DNA of 64,000 nt, from contig NZ_AHTH01000022.1 in NCBI RefSeq assembly GCF_000245735.1, forward strand, positions 21,018 to 85,017, read 5' to 3'. Made by a program: the position numbers and the translations under genes. This document shows, in pieces, positions 55,225 through 64,000 of the stretch. Each line of letters starts with the position of its first letter. The first letter of the stretch is position 1. The stretch is from Alishewanella jeotgali KCTC 22429 (lineage in GTDB: Bacteria > Pseudomonadota > Gammaproteobacteria > Enterobacterales > Alteromonadaceae). The notes under the pieces are model-generated. The model saw only the letters and a program-made list of their open reading frames with translations. It made no database searches and was not told the origin of the DNA.

Positions 55225-55743
55225 ATGCGTATTCGCCTTCTTTTCACCCCGCTGTTACTGGTCAGTATGATGGCCAGCGCCAATATCGAACTCGATCTGG
55301 AGCCGGGCCTGTGGCAACACAGCTTTAAAATCAGTAGCCAAAGTGGCAGGCTGGAGCAGATGATGCAGGAATTTCAGCAGCAACTGGCCGCCATGCCAGA
55401 GGCGCAGCGGCAAATGATGCTGGACATGCTCAAGGCGCAGGGGATGAGTTTTGACGGCATGAATGGCAGTATCGAAGTTTGTATGACCGCGGAAGATTTG
55501 AAACAGGGCAAGCTGCCGGAGCAGGAAGGCTGCAATCAACAACTGACACAGCAAGGTAAAAACCGCTTTCGCTTTACCTTTCAATGCAACTCAGAGCCAC
55601 CGAGCAGTGGCAGTGGTGAAATGCTGATTATCGATCGCAAAACCTATCAGGGCTCGGCCAGCTTTAGCAGCGACTTTGATGGCCAACAGGAACAGATGCA
55701 AATGAGTCAGCAAGGGCGCTGGTTACGCAGCAACTGCACCTAG
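55225..55743 (+). CDS. DUF3617 domain-containing exported protein
   Basis: A 172-residue exported protein: signal peptide about 1-19, then the DUF3617 pattern 'LEPGLWQHSFKIS', a Met/Gln-rich amphipathic stretch, 'VCMTAEDLKQGKLP', 'GCNQQL' and 'FQCNSEPPSSGSGEM', with a C-terminal Cys. Conserved cysteines suggest disulfides. Function unknown. It is convergent with the LacI-type regulator gene, 8 nt apart. Confidence 0.85.
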   Translation: MRIRLLFTPLLLVSMMASANIELDLEPGLWQHSFKISSQSGRLEQMMQEFQQQLAAMPEAQRQMMLDMLKAQGMSFDGMNGSIEVCMTAEDLKQGKLPEQEGCNQQLTQQGKNRFRFTFQCNSEPPSSGSGEMLIIDRKTYQGSASFSSDFDGQQEQMQMSQQGRWLRSNCT

Positions 55744-55751
55744 TCAAGGGA

Positions 55752-56753
55752 CTAAGTGGCAGCCAGCACCGAATCCCGGCTAATTAGCACCGGTTCAAAT
55801 AATTGCTGCACCTCGTTGCTTTCTTGCTGATATACCTCGCGCAGCACCCAGCGCGCAGCCATCTGCCCCATGGCACTGATCGGATAATCGATAGTCGACA
55901 GCTTCGGGTAGGTGTAATAGGCAAAATTAACATTATCATAGCCCATTACCGACAGCTGCTGCGGAATGTTAAGCCCAAGCTCGCGCGCGGCAGTAATGGC
56001 GCCCGATGCCATCTCATCGTTAGCACACACTAGCGCACTAAAGGTTTTACCACTCTGCAGCAGACTTTCTAAGCCCTTGCTACCGCCGGTTTCGCGGAAA
56101 TCACCCTCAAAAAATAATGCCGGATCGGCAGTGAGCTGGTATTCCGCCAGCGCACGCTGATGGCCATGATAGCGATCGCGGGCGTCGGTTTTCCACATCG
56201 GGCCGGCAATATAGGCAATTTGCCGGTGCCCTTGCTGCAACAAATGCCGGGTAGCCAGATAACCACCCAGCTCGTTATTAAGACTAATACAACGGTCAGC
56301 AATGGCCGGAATATGGCGGTTAAGTAACACAAAGGGCGTATCACCGGCGGCCAGTTGCAGTAAATAGTCATCGGATACCGCCTCGACATGCAGGATCAGC
56401 GCATCACAATTACGGCTTTGCAGAAAGTCGATGCCGTCTTGCTCGGTGGCTAGATCACTGTGACCTGCGGTAATGATCACATGTTTGCCAGCCGCACGAA
56501 ATTCGGCCTCTATACCGGTTAGCATGGCACCATAGAAAGGACCGTGCAGCTCCGATACCAGCACCCCGATACTATTCGAGCGATTCGAGGCCAGCGACTG
56601 CGCGATACTATTTGGCCGGTAATCCAGCTGTGCCATCGCATCCAGCACCTTACGCCGGGTCGACTCCTTAACCGGCGTATTATTGTTCATCACCCGTGAT
56701 ACGGTGGCCAGTGACACTCCAGCCAGCTTGGATACTTCGTAAATCGTCGCCAT
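55752..56753 (-). CDS. LacI-family transcriptional regulator of the beta-glucoside locus
   Basis: A 333-residue repressor. The N-terminal HTH 'TIYEVSKLAGVSLATVSRVMNNNTPVKESTRRKVLDAMAQLDYRPN' includes the hinge-helix region. The periplasmic-binding-like sugar domain follows ('IGVLVSELHGPFYGAMLTGIE', 'ALVCANDEMASGAITAARELG', 'LSVMGYDN'). It is the last gene of the minus-strand unit after GPH symporter and GH1 genes. The palindrome at 59572-59585 between the divergent units is its likely operator. Confidence 0.93.
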   Translation of the reverse strand: MATIYEVSKLAGVSLATVSRVMNNNTPVKESTRRKVLDAMAQLDYRPNSIAQSLASNRSNSIGVLVSELHGPFYGAMLTGIEAEFRAAGKHVIITAGHSDLATEQDGIDFLQSRNCDALILHVEAVSDDYLLQLAAGDTPFVLLNRHIPAIADRCISLNNELGGYLATRHLLQQGHRQIAYIAGPMWKTDARDRYHGHQRALAEYQLTADPALFFEGDFRETGGSKGLESLLQSGKTFSALVCANDEMASGAITAARELGLNIPQQLSVMGYDNVNFAYYTYPKLSTIDYPISAMGQMAARWVLREVYQQESNEVQQLFEPVLISRDSVLAAT

Positions 56754-56777
56754 AGTGCGAACTTATCCTTTCCTCAA

Positions 56778-58118
56778 TCAGACTCTCACTGCGGCTTCGC
56801 GCGCTGCCAGATCGGCCGATACCTGTGCTACCTGCTGCCGATGCAGCGGATAATAGCGCATAATCCAGGCGACCAATACGGAACCCAGCGCCGGTAGCAA
56901 CGTAAAGCTCAATAAAATACCCTGTTGCGTTACCGCCGTTTGCTCCGCCGCCGGTTGATACTGATAAAACGCCAGTAACCAACCTGCCAAGGCCCCACCC
57001 ACTGCCAGGCCCAGCTTTATAAAAAACACCACCGACGAGTACACCAGGCCGGTGGTGCGCACACCGGTTAACCACTGGCCATAATCTACCACATCAGCCA
57101 TTTTTGCCCACAGCATCGGGGTGGCCATTTGTAAGAAGAAACACCAGGCAATATGCAGCACAATCGCTAACTGCCATTGACTGCTGCCAACCCAAAAGCC
57201 AGCGGCACAGAGTAAAGCAGCCAGCAGCTGCAGGGCAATATAGGCTTTCACCTTATCTACCCGCGCCGCCACAAACTGGGCACAGGCGCAACCGGCGATA
57301 TTGCCCAGCATACCCAGTGTCATAAAGGTGGTCACCAGATCCTCGCGCTGCAAAAAATACTTCACATAATAAATAACCAGGGTATTTTTCAACACCATGC
57401 CGATGAGTAGCAGCAAAGCCGCCAGACTCAGCACCCGCCAGGCCGGATTTTGCCACAATGCCTTAAGTCCGGCTTTTAACGTCAGTTGCTGATCGGCAGG
57501 TGGCTTAACCCGTTCGCGCGTACCTTTAAAACAGAGTAAAAACAGCAGCACACCCAGCACGCTCATTGCCGCTATCGTCAGCTGATACCCTTTGGCCTGA
57601 TCGCCCTGCCCAAAAAAACTCACCAAGGGCAGAGTGCAGGCGGTGACCAGCAAGCCCCCCAACATACCAAACACAAAGCGGTAGGATTGCACCGACACCC
57701 GCTCATCCGGATCGGCAGTCAGCACGCCGCCCAATGCCGAATAGGGAATATTGATAGCGGTATAGGCCAGCATCAGTAGGGTATAGGTAATAAAGGCATA
57801 CCAGATTTTGCCGCTGGGCGATAAATCCGGCGTAGTAAAGGCTAATACGCTAATAAAAGCAAAGGGTAGCGCCAGATACAACAGATAAGGCCGGTATTGG
57901 CCAAACCGACTTTTGGTTTTATCTGCCAGCGCCCCCATCAGCGGATCGGTGATGGCATCGATAATCCGCACCACTAAAAACATGGTGCCGACCACAGCCG
58001 GCGAAATGCCAAAAATATCGGTATAAAAAAAGGTTAAAAACAACATCACCGTCTGAAAGATGATGTTGCTGGCAGTATCGCCAAGGCCATAAGCGATTTT
58101 TTCTTTTTTGCTCAGCAT
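56778..58118 (-). CDS. GPH-family sugar:cation symporter (MFS)
   Basis: A 446-residue transporter with 12 predicted membrane segments. Family blocks are 'KEKIAYGLGDTASNIIFQTVMLFLTFFYTDIFGI', 'RIIDAITDPLMGALADKTKSRFGQYRPYLLYLALPFA' and 'AYTAINIPYSALGGVLTADPDERVSVQSYRF', typical of glycoside-pentoside-hexuronide symporters (MelB-like). ATG at 58118 with AGGG upstream is preferred to the longer frame. It lies between GH1 and LacI genes and probably imports beta-glucosides for GH1. Confidence 0.92.
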   Translation of the reverse strand: MLSKKEKIAYGLGDTASNIIFQTVMLFLTFFYTDIFGISPAVVGTMFLVVRIIDAITDPLMGALADKTKSRFGQYRPYLLYLALPFAFISVLAFTTPDLSPSGKIWYAFITYTLLMLAYTAINIPYSALGGVLTADPDERVSVQSYRFVFGMLGGLLVTACTLPLVSFFGQGDQAKGYQLTIAAMSVLGVLLFLLCFKGTRERVKPPADQQLTLKAGLKALWQNPAWRVLSLAALLLLIGMVLKNTLVIYYVKYFLQREDLVTTFMTLGMLGNIAGCACAQFVAARVDKVKAYIALQLLAALLCAAGFWVGSSQWQLAIVLHIAWCFFLQMATPMLWAKMADVVDYGQWLTGVRTTGLVYSSVVFFIKLGLAVGGALAGWLLAFYQYQPAAEQTAVTQQGILLSFTLLPALGSVLVAWIMRYYPLHRQQVAQVSADLAAREAAVRV

Positions 58119-58150
58119 AATTCTACCCTGTTGCAGTGCGCTGCTTATTA

Positions 58151-59485
58151 TTATTTTCTGCTTTGCCAAAGTTGCTGCAATGCCCGGCCGCTGGCTTTAA
58201 CAATGCGCTGCTGACTGGCGTAATCGACATAGACTATACCAAAACGCTTGGCATAGCCCTCGGCCCATTCAAAATTATCCAGCAAACTCCAGGCGAAATA
58301 ACCGCGCACATTCACGCCGGCAGCAATGGCCTGCTCGGTCGCCACTAAGTGGCTTTGATAATACGCCAGTCGGTCAGCATCCTGTACTTCGCCATCTACC
58401 AGTTGATCGACCATGGCCGCGCCATTCTCGGTAATGTAGACCGGCGGCAGCGGATAACGCTGATGTAGCTGTAACAGAATTTCCGTTAAACCTTGCGGAT
58501 AGATTTCCCAGCCCATGTCGGTCAGTGGCGGTTGTGTCGGTTTAACATCATGAAACCAGCCATCTTTACCGGCAGTAAACACGGTACGGGTATAGTAATT
58601 AATGCCGAGAAAATCCAGCGGCTGAGCAATAATTTGTAGATCGCCCTCAGCGATCTGCGGCCATTCAGCTGGCGCCAGGTAGGCGCTCAGATCCGGATAG
58701 CTACCTTCCAGTAAAGGTTGCAGATACCACTGATTATGATACTGATCGGCCAACCAGGCGGCCTGTTGATCGGCTTTGGCTTCGGTCGCAGCAAAGCAAG
58801 GGCTGAAATTCAGTACTATGCCGTTCAGCGCTTGCGGACAGTTACGGCGCAACACCTGTAGAGCCAGACCGTGCGCCAGCAATAGATGATGAGCCGCCTG
58901 CCGGCCATGCTGGCGGTTTTGTTCGCCCGGCGCATGAATGCCGGCCTCATAACCCAGATAGGCGCTGCAGAAGGGCTCATTTAAGGTGGCATATGAATAA
59001 ACTTTATCGCCAAAGGCCTGACTGACAATATCGGCATATTCGGCAAAACGATAGGCAGTGTCCCGATTTAACCAACCGCCTTGATCTTGCAGATATTGCG
59101 GCAAATCCCAATGGTATAGCGTAACAAAGGCTTTGATCTGCCGTGCTTCCAACTCAGCAAGTAAATCCAGATAAAACTGCAGGCCGGCCTGGTTAACGCT
59201 GCCATCGGCGCGGATCACCCGGCCCCAGGCCACGGAAAAGCGATAGGCATCCACCCCCAGGCTACTGATGAGTTCGATATCATCACGCCAGCGGTTCAGA
59301 TGATCGCAGGCTACCAGCCCATCAGAGCCGTCGCGAATCCGGCCAGGCTCGGCGCAAAAGGTATCCCAGATACAGGGCTCGCGACTTTCGGCAGCACCCT
59401 CAATCTGAAAGGCGGCGGTGGCGACACCAAAGATAAAATCTGAGCGTAACAGCGGTGAGTTTTCGGCTAAAACAATCTTCTGCAT
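58151..59485 (-). CDS. GH1 family beta-glucosidase
   Basis: A 444-residue cytoplasmic glycoside hydrolase. 'DFIFGVATAAFQIEGA' at the N terminus, acid/base in 'TLNEP' (E170) and nucleophile in 'YITENGAA' are intact. 'FAWSLLDNFEWAEGYAKRFGIVYVDY' at the end is typical. No signal peptide follows the chosen ATG at 59485; the frame runs on upstream to 59617 with no family similarity. It probably hydrolyses beta-glucosides imported by the adjacent symporter. Confidence 0.94.
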   Translation of the reverse strand: MQKIVLAENSPLLRSDFIFGVATAAFQIEGAAESREPCIWDTFCAEPGRIRDGSDGLVACDHLNRWRDDIELISSLGVDAYRFSVAWGRVIRADGSVNQAGLQFYLDLLAELEARQIKAFVTLYHWDLPQYLQDQGGWLNRDTAYRFAEYADIVSQAFGDKVYSYATLNEPFCSAYLGYEAGIHAPGEQNRQHGRQAAHHLLLAHGLALQVLRRNCPQALNGIVLNFSPCFAATEAKADQQAAWLADQYHNQWYLQPLLEGSYPDLSAYLAPAEWPQIAEGDLQIIAQPLDFLGINYYTRTVFTAGKDGWFHDVKPTQPPLTDMGWEIYPQGLTEILLQLHQRYPLPPVYITENGAAMVDQLVDGEVQDADRLAYYQSHLVATEQAIAAGVNVRGYFAWSLLDNFEWAEGYAKRFGIVYVDYASQQRIVKASGRALQQLWQSRK

Positions 59486-59571
59486 AGAGGCTTCTTCTGT
59501 CTGGTTTTTGCACATGCTTTTTACACAATGACGCCAAAAAATATTGCGCTCAGCGGCAGGTGTGCTATAAA

Positions 59572-59585
59572 TGAAAGCGCTTACA
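59572..59585. promoter_or_regulatory. LacI-type operator palindrome in the divergent promoter region
   Basis: TGAAAGCGCTTACA is a near-perfect palindrome with the central CG and flanking half-sites typical of LacI-family operators. It lies about 87 nt upstream of the GH1 start and 61 nt upstream of the permease start. A single site could control both divergent units. The adjacent LacI-family gene is the likely binder (inference). Confidence 0.75.
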
Positions 59586-59645
59586 TTAATACTAGACGCC
59601 GCTTTGCCGAACGTCAATTAAAACAGAAACGACAAGGGAACCCTT

Positions 59646-60917
59646 ATGGCTGCCACACCCATTATTACGCCAGACGCTGCGGCGCAGCCCGGCGCGCCAA
59701 CCAGCTACCGCTTTGCGTTAACGGCTCTCACCTCATTATTTTTTATGTGGGGTTTTATTACCTGCTTAAACGACATCCTGATCCCCTATTTAAAACTGTT
59801 GTTCGATCTGAACTATACCCAGGCGATGCTGATCCAGTTCTGCTTTTTTAGCGCATACTTTGTGGTGTCAGTGCCGGCCGGTATGCTGGTCAGCCGCATT
59901 GGCTACAAGTCGGGCATTGTCACCGGTTTGTTAATCGCCGGTGCCGGCTGTTTGCTGTTTTTACCGGCAGCACAGATGCATGTCTATGCGATGTTCCTGT
60001 TTGCACTTTTTGTACTGGCCTCAGGTATTACTATTTTGCAGGTGGCGGCAAATCCTTATGTCAGCGTAATGGGTAAACCGGAAACCGCCTCCAGCCGCTT
60101 GACCATGACGCAGGCCTTTAACTCCCTGGGCACCACAGTCGCGCCCTTCTTCGGTGCCTGGCTGATTTTCGGTGGTATGAATGCCCCTGAGCCGGTACCG
60201 GGTGCCGTTACCGAATCGACCGTACAAGTGCCTTATTTAATCCTGGCCGCCAGTCTGATCGTATTAGCGGTCATTTTTGCCTGGTTAAAACTGCCGGCAA
60301 TGGGTAAGAAAGATCCGGCAGAGGCTCTGCCACTGGGTGGTAAAGCCTGGCAGCAGCGGCATTTAGTACTGGGCGCTATTGGTATCTTTGTTTATGTTGG
60401 CGCCGAAGTCGGTATCGGCAGCTTTTTAGCGATTTATCTGTCGCAACCCGAGATTGGGGGCATGACCACAGCGGCGGCATCGCACTATATTTCCTGGTAC
60501 TTTGGCGGTGCTATGGTCGGCCGCTTTATTGGTGCGGCCGTGATGCAAAAACTGAATCCGGGTCGGGTACTGGCCTTTAATGCCATTATGGCGGTGCTGC
60601 TGCTGGCGATCACTATTCTGTCTTCCGGCAAGCTGGCGATGTGGTCTTTACTGCTGGTTGGCCTGTGTAATTCGATTATGTTTCCGACCATTTTCAGCCT
60701 GGCGATCCAGGGTCTGAAACAATATACCAGTCAGGGCTCAGGTATTCTGTGTCTGGCTATCGTGGGTGGTGCCATACTGCCGCTGCTGCAAGGTATGTTA
60801 GCCGACCAGATCGGGGTGCAACTGGCTTTTGTCTTGCCACTGGTATGTTACCTGTATATTGCCTTCTATGGCCTGAAAGGCTGTATCCCGCAAACTCCCG
60901 CTGTAACTAAGGAATAA
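59646..60917 (+). CDS. FucP/GluP-type sugar permease (MFS)
   Basis: A 423-residue MFS transporter of the glucose/galactose (GluP) and fucose (FucP) permease family. Blocks are '[24 protein letters not shown]', '[28 protein letters not shown]' and '[44 protein letters not shown]'. AAGGGA precedes the ATG. It is 4 nt upstream of the GH3 gene, which fits uptake of the glucose released by GH3. Confidence 0.93.
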   Translation: MAATPIITPDAAAQPGAPTSYRFALTALTSLFFMWGFITCLNDILIPYLKLLFDLNYTQAMLIQFCFFSAYFVVSVPAGMLVSRIGYKSGIVTGLLIAGAGCLLFLPAAQMHVYAMFLFALFVLASGITILQVAANPYVSVMGKPETASSRLTMTQAFNSLGTTVAPFFGAWLIFGGMNAPEPVPGAVTESTVQVPYLILAASLIVLAVIFAWLKLPAMGKKDPAEALPLGGKAWQQRHLVLGAIGIFVYVGAEVGIGSFLAIYLSQPEIGGMTTAAASHYISWYFGGAMVGRFIGAAVMQKLNPGRVLAFNAIMAVLLLAITILSSGKLAMWSLLLVGLCNSIMFPTIFSLAIQGLKQYTSQGSGILCLAIVGGAILPLLQGMLADQIGVQLAFVLPLVCYLYIAFYGLKGCIPQTPAVTKE

Positions 60918-60921
60918 ACGG

Positions 60922-63453
60922 ATGAAGATAAAAAAAACCGCTATGGCTATGTTGATGCTCTCGGCCAGTGGCAGCCTGCTGCTGGGCGCCTGTAGCGAGG
61001 CACCGGCGCCGGTGGCGCCTGATAATGCAGCCACCTCTGTCTGGCCACAGCTGAAATTGCCGGTGGCACAGGATCCGGCGATGGAGCAGGCGATCAGTGA
61101 GCTGCTGGCGAAGATGACGCTGGAGCAAAAAATTGCCCAGATGATCCAGCCGGAAATCCGCGATATCACTGTCGAAGATATGCGCAAATACGGCTTTGGC
61201 TCCTATTTAAATGGCGGCGGCGCTTTCCCGAATGACAATAAATACGCCACCCCGGCCGACTGGATTGCCTTAGCCGAAGCCATGTATCAGGCGTCGATGG
61301 ATACCAGTGGCGATGGCATTGCCATTCCAACCATGTGGGGCACCGATGCCGTGCACGGCCACAATAACGTGATTGGCGCGACCATTTTTCCACACAATAT
61401 CGGTTTAGGTGCCGCGAATAATCCGGCGCTGATTGAACAGATCGCCGAAGCCACCGCACGCGAAGTGATGGCGACCGGTATCGACTGGGTGTTTGCGCCG
61501 ACCGTGGCCGTAGTGCGCGATGATCGCTGGGGCCGCACCTATGAAAGTTACTCCGAGAATCCGGATATCGTACGCGATTATGCCGCAGCTATCGTGCGGG
61601 GGTTACAGGGCGCTGCCGAACAGGATTTTCTCAGTGAGCGGCGGGTGATCAGTACGGTAAAGCACTTTGTCGGCGATGGCGGCACTACCGGCGGTGTCGA
61701 TCAGGGTAATACCGAGGTCAACGAAGAAGAGCTGTTCCGCATCCATGCTCAGGGTTATGTCGGCGGTTTAGAGGCTGGCGCCCAGACAGTAATGGCGTCT
61801 TTTAATAGCTGGAATGGCAGTAAAATTCATGGCGATCGCTACCTGCTGACCGAGGTACTCAAAGAGCGGATGGGTTTTGATGGTTTTGTCGTCGGCGACT
61901 GGAATGGTCATGGCCAGATCCCGGGTTGTACTAATGATAACTGCGCCCAGGCAGCAAATGCCGGCCTGGATGTGTATATGGTGCCGACCGCCGCCTGGAA
62001 GCCGCTGTATTACAATCTGATTGAGCAGGTAAAAACCGGCGTGATCCCAGAAGCGCGGATTGATGATGCCGTACGGCGTATTCTGCGCGTGAAAAAACGT
62101 GCTGGCTTATTTGATAAGCCAAGCCCGGCACAGCGCCCACTGGCCGGTCGTACCGAGTTAATCGGTGCGCCAGAACACCGCGCCGTAGCCCGCGATGCCG
62201 TGCGCCAGTCGCTGGTACTGCTCAAAAATAACGAGCAGTTACTGCCGCTGAAACCACAGCAACGTATTCTGGTCACCGGCCCTGGTGCCGATAATATCGG
62301 CCAGCAATCCGGCGGCTGGACCATCAGCTGGCAGGGTACCGGTAATACCAATGAAGATTTCCCGGGCGGCACCTCGATCTATGGCGGTATTGCCCGCCAG
62401 GTTACGGCAGCCGGTGGGCAGGTTGAGTTATCAAGTGATGGCAGCTTTACGGAAAAACCCGATGTCGCTATCGTGGTCTTTGGCGAAGAACCCTATGCCG
62501 AAGGCAATGGTGATCTGGATAACCTCGAGTATCAGCGCGGTAATAAAACTGATCTGGCGCTGCTGCAACAGTTAAAAGCGCAGGGCATTCCAGTGGTGTC
62601 ACTCTTTATCAGTGGCCGGCCTATGTGGGTCAATCCGGAGCTCAATGCCTCTGATGCCTTTGTTGCGGTCTGGCTGCCGGGTAGTGAAGGCGAAGGCGTA
62701 GCCGATGTGATCCTGCGCAATGCCGCTGGTGAGGTGCAATATGATTTCCACGGCAAGTTATCCTTCTCCTGGCCAGCGACACCACAGCAAAGTACTGTCA
62801 ATATTGGTGATGCTGACTATCAGCCGCTGCTGCCCTATGGCTTTGGCCTGCGCTATGGCGATGCCAGCACCCTGAGCAATACTCTGTCAGAGGATAGTGG
62901 TGACGATGCCGCCAATAGCGAGCTGGTGATCTTTGAACGCGCACCACGCTCACCCTGGCAGTTACAGCTACTGAGTGGCGCAGAGCGTATTGGCGTAACC
63001 AGTAGTGTGCAGGAGTTTGGTGCTATTCGTAGCCGTACCTTTGATAATCAGGTACAGGAAGATGCCCGTCGCTTTGAATTTAGCGGTAAAGCAAATGCTG
63101 GCTTTAGCTTTAGCAGTACCTTCCCAAGAGATCTGCGCGCCTTTATTGGTAATGAAAGCCAGTTAACATTGAAATTAATGCGTAATGGTCCGGTACCTGA
63201 TAGCGTGCTGTTAGGCGTGAATTGCGCAGCAGAATGTCAGGCAAGCCAGAATATTGCCCCTGCCTTGGCGGCAATGCCAGAAGGGGAATGGCAAACCTTG
63301 CAGCTTAGCCTCAGCTGCCTGCAGCAACAGGGCCTTAACCTGAATCAGGTATTAAACGTCTTGACCATCCAAAGCGAGGGGGCCTTAATATTAAGTTTGG
63401 CCGATGCACGCTTAGTAGCAAATGGCGTTAACCCTGCTCTAGCTTGTCAGTAA
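60922..63453 (+). CDS. GH3 family beta-glucosidase / glucan 1,4(1,3)-beta-glucosidase lipoprotein, ExoP-like
   Basis: An 843-residue enzyme. Signal peptide with lipobox LGAC (Cys about 23). The GH3 N-terminal barrel contains 'MTLEQKIAQMIQPE', 'GTDAVHGHNNVIGATIFPHNIGL' and 'STVKHFVGDGGT', with the nucleophile in 'VVGDWNGHG' (D326). The C-terminal sandwich contains 'ILVTGPGADNIGQQSGGWTISWQGT'. The last roughly 180 residues form an extra carbohydrate-binding-like domain as in marine ExoP enzymes of about 840 residues. It releases glucose from beta-glucans or cello-oligosaccharides outside the inner membrane. Confidence 0.94.
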   Translation: MKIKKTAMAMLMLSASGSLLLGACSEAPAPVAPDNAATSVWPQLKLPVAQDPAMEQAISELLAKMTLEQKIAQMIQPEIRDITVEDMRKYGFGSYLNGGGAFPNDNKYATPADWIALAEAMYQASMDTSGDGIAIPTMWGTDAVHGHNNVIGATIFPHNIGLGAANNPALIEQIAEATAREVMATGIDWVFAPTVAVVRDDRWGRTYESYSENPDIVRDYAAAIVRGLQGAAEQDFLSERRVISTVKHFVGDGGTTGGVDQGNTEVNEEELFRIHAQGYVGGLEAGAQTVMASFNSWNGSKIHGDRYLLTEVLKERMGFDGFVVGDWNGHGQIPGCTNDNCAQAANAGLDVYMVPTAAWKPLYYNLIEQVKTGVIPEARIDDAVRRILRVKKRAGLFDKPSPAQRPLAGRTELIGAPEHRAVARDAVRQSLVLLKNNEQLLPLKPQQRILVTGPGADNIGQQSGGWTISWQGTGNTNEDFPGGTSIYGGIARQVTAAGGQVELSSDGSFTEKPDVAIVVFGEEPYAEGNGDLDNLEYQRGNKTDLALLQQLKAQGIPVVSLFISGRPMWVNPELNASDAFVAVWLPGSEGEGVADVILRNAAGEVQYDFHGKLSFSWPATPQQSTVNIGDADYQPLLPYGFGLRYGDASTLSNTLSEDSGDDAANSELVIFERAPRSPWQLQLLSGAERIGVTSSVQEFGAIRSRTFDNQVQEDARRFEFSGKANAGFSFSSTFPRDLRAFIGNESQLTLKLMRNGPVPDSVLLGVNCAAECQASQNIAPALAAMPEGEWQTLQLSLSCLQQQGLNLNQVLNVLTIQSEGALILSLADARLVANGVNPALACQ

Positions 63454-63461
63454 TCGTTGCA

Positions 63462-63493
63462 GCCTCTCTCAAGGACTCAAACTTGAGAGAGGC
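63462..63493. terminator. Hairpin terminator between GH3 and the LytTR remnant
   Basis: A perfect 12-bp stem (GCCTCTCTCAAG / CTTGAGAGAGGC) with an 8-nt loop, 8 nt after the GH3 stop. It overlaps the end of the convergent LytTR frame and probably serves both directions, though T tracts are weak. Confidence 0.6.
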
Positions 63494-63990
63494 GCTTGTT
63501 CCAAAAATAACTGCACCGCTTTTACCTTACTCCGACTTACCGGGATCTCGGTATGGTCATGCAGCACAAGCACCCCTTCACGCCCAAGTTTTTTAAATCG
63601 TACAATCGCAGAGCGACTCACCCAAAAAGAACGATGAGGCTGGATCCCATCAAGTTCCCGACACTTCCCTATAGCATCTTTAAGATTTGCCAGAATAAGC
63701 GCTTGACCCGCTGTTGTTACCACCAGTAAATAATGTAGCTCTGACTTTAAATACAGGATCTGACCGCGCTTGGCAGCCTATAAATACCTATCAGAAATAG
63801 TCTTATCTTCTGCTTTATCTTCAGTTTTAGGAAGCGAGGTTAGCTCTCCAACCTTAGCGGATGCAATAACAAGCTTAAATCCTAATTGCCAGGGTGCATT
63901 TATTGCTATTCAACATATTACGACTGGGGGTAGCACAACACTAATATCACTTATTATCGCTACAAACCATTGAGTCTTTGTTTCGGGTAA
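63469..63990 (-). pseudogene. Decayed LytTR-family transcriptional regulator (C-terminal domain intact)
   Basis: The frame from 63777 to 63469 encodes a full LytTR DNA-binding domain ('GQILYLKSELHYLLVVTTAGQALILANLKDAI', 'HRSFWVSRSAIVRFKKLG', 'DHTEIPVSRSKV'). Upstream in the same frame there are stops at 63778-63780 (TAG), 63910-63912 (TGA) and 63991-63993 (TGA). The intervening codons still read like a membrane-anchored regulator with a hydrophobic stretch ('FVAIISDISVVLPPVVIC') and linker ending 'TISDRYL'. A GTG at 63723 could start only part of the domain. Most likely it is a degraded gene running toward the window end. Confidence 0.6.
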
Positions 63991-64000
63991 TCATACAGAA

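Noticed and set aside
56680..57075. 131-codon glycine-rich frame overlapping the LacI and GPH genes
   Set aside because: Shadow frame antagonistic to two confidently assigned genes on the same strand; no domain.
59486..59617. Extended N terminus of GH1
   Set aside because: It would run through the operator/promoter region and has no GH1 similarity.
63770..63973. 67-codon plus-strand frame at the window end
   Set aside because: It is antisense to the LytTR-like decayed gene and shows no domain or ribosome site.
1..64000. CRISPR arrays, rRNA or tRNA genes
   Set aside because: No regularly spaced repeats, no rRNA-like stretches and no cloverleaf-capable sequences with conserved tRNA boxes were noticed by eye; a tRNAscan/CRISPR search was not possible.

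Overview
The window looks like a chromosomal segment of a marine or aquatic gammaproteobacterium of the Rheinheimera / Alishewanella / Arsukibacterium type (inference). The reasons are the protein families present (biosynthetic SpeA with SpeE, ilvIH, CnoX, paired YihG-like acyltransferases, an ExoP-like GH3), the Gln/Leu-rich proteins and the moderate GC content. No rRNA, tRNA or CRISPR array was seen.

Layout: 0-4.7 kb holds an OhrR/MarR-like regulator facing an AcuI/YhdH-type reductase, a small GNAT pair, and an NRAMP-like transporter overlapping a CPA2 antiporter. 4.8-13.2 kb is a complete type I restriction-modification locus (hsdM-hsdS-hsdR). An XRE-ImmA/IrrE protease gene and a DUF4411 PIN-like gene sit between hsdS and hsdR, so this is probably an acquired defence island. 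13.3-35.3 kb is mostly housekeeping: ilvIH, cnoX plus a methyltransferase, two acyltransferases, divergent speA/speE, an OmpA-type lipoprotein, proB, a coiled-coil lipoprotein, a GlpD-like flavoprotein, a chemoreceptor, argA, the DUF350/DUF1190/ATP-grasp operon, and a PepO-type peptidase.

35.3-54.1 kb is a rearranged zone with three unrelated insertion sequences, each with a different outcome. A Tn5/IS50-like element with a frameshifted transposase lacks a target duplication and cuts off an Ada/AlkA-type DNA repair gene. An intact ISAs1-family element splits a Wzi-like outer-membrane gene and left a 10-bp duplication from which the original frame can be rebuilt. An IS481-family element landed on the stop codon of a DUF2845 gene without truncating it. 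Between them lie a lipoprotein gene divergent from a histidine kinase / sigma-54 activator pair, a DUF3137 gene broken by a 7-bp tandem duplication beside lemA, and an ABC-2 exporter / hydrolase module divergent from a DesK/DesR-like system.

55.7-63.5 kb is a beta-glucoside / beta-glucan utilisation locus. LacI regulator, GPH symporter and GH1 lie on the minus strand, divergent from a FucP/GluP-type permease and a GH3 lipoprotein. A LacI-type palindromic operator lies in the shared promoter region. The window ends in what looks like a decayed LytTR regulator.

The least explained signal is the lipoprotein at 43163-43645. It shares an Ala-Pro-Leu-Pro-Pro-rich segment and the sequence after it with the periplasmic sensor domain of the divergently encoded histidine kinase. 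This suggests a lipoprotein and kinase sensor built from the same module.
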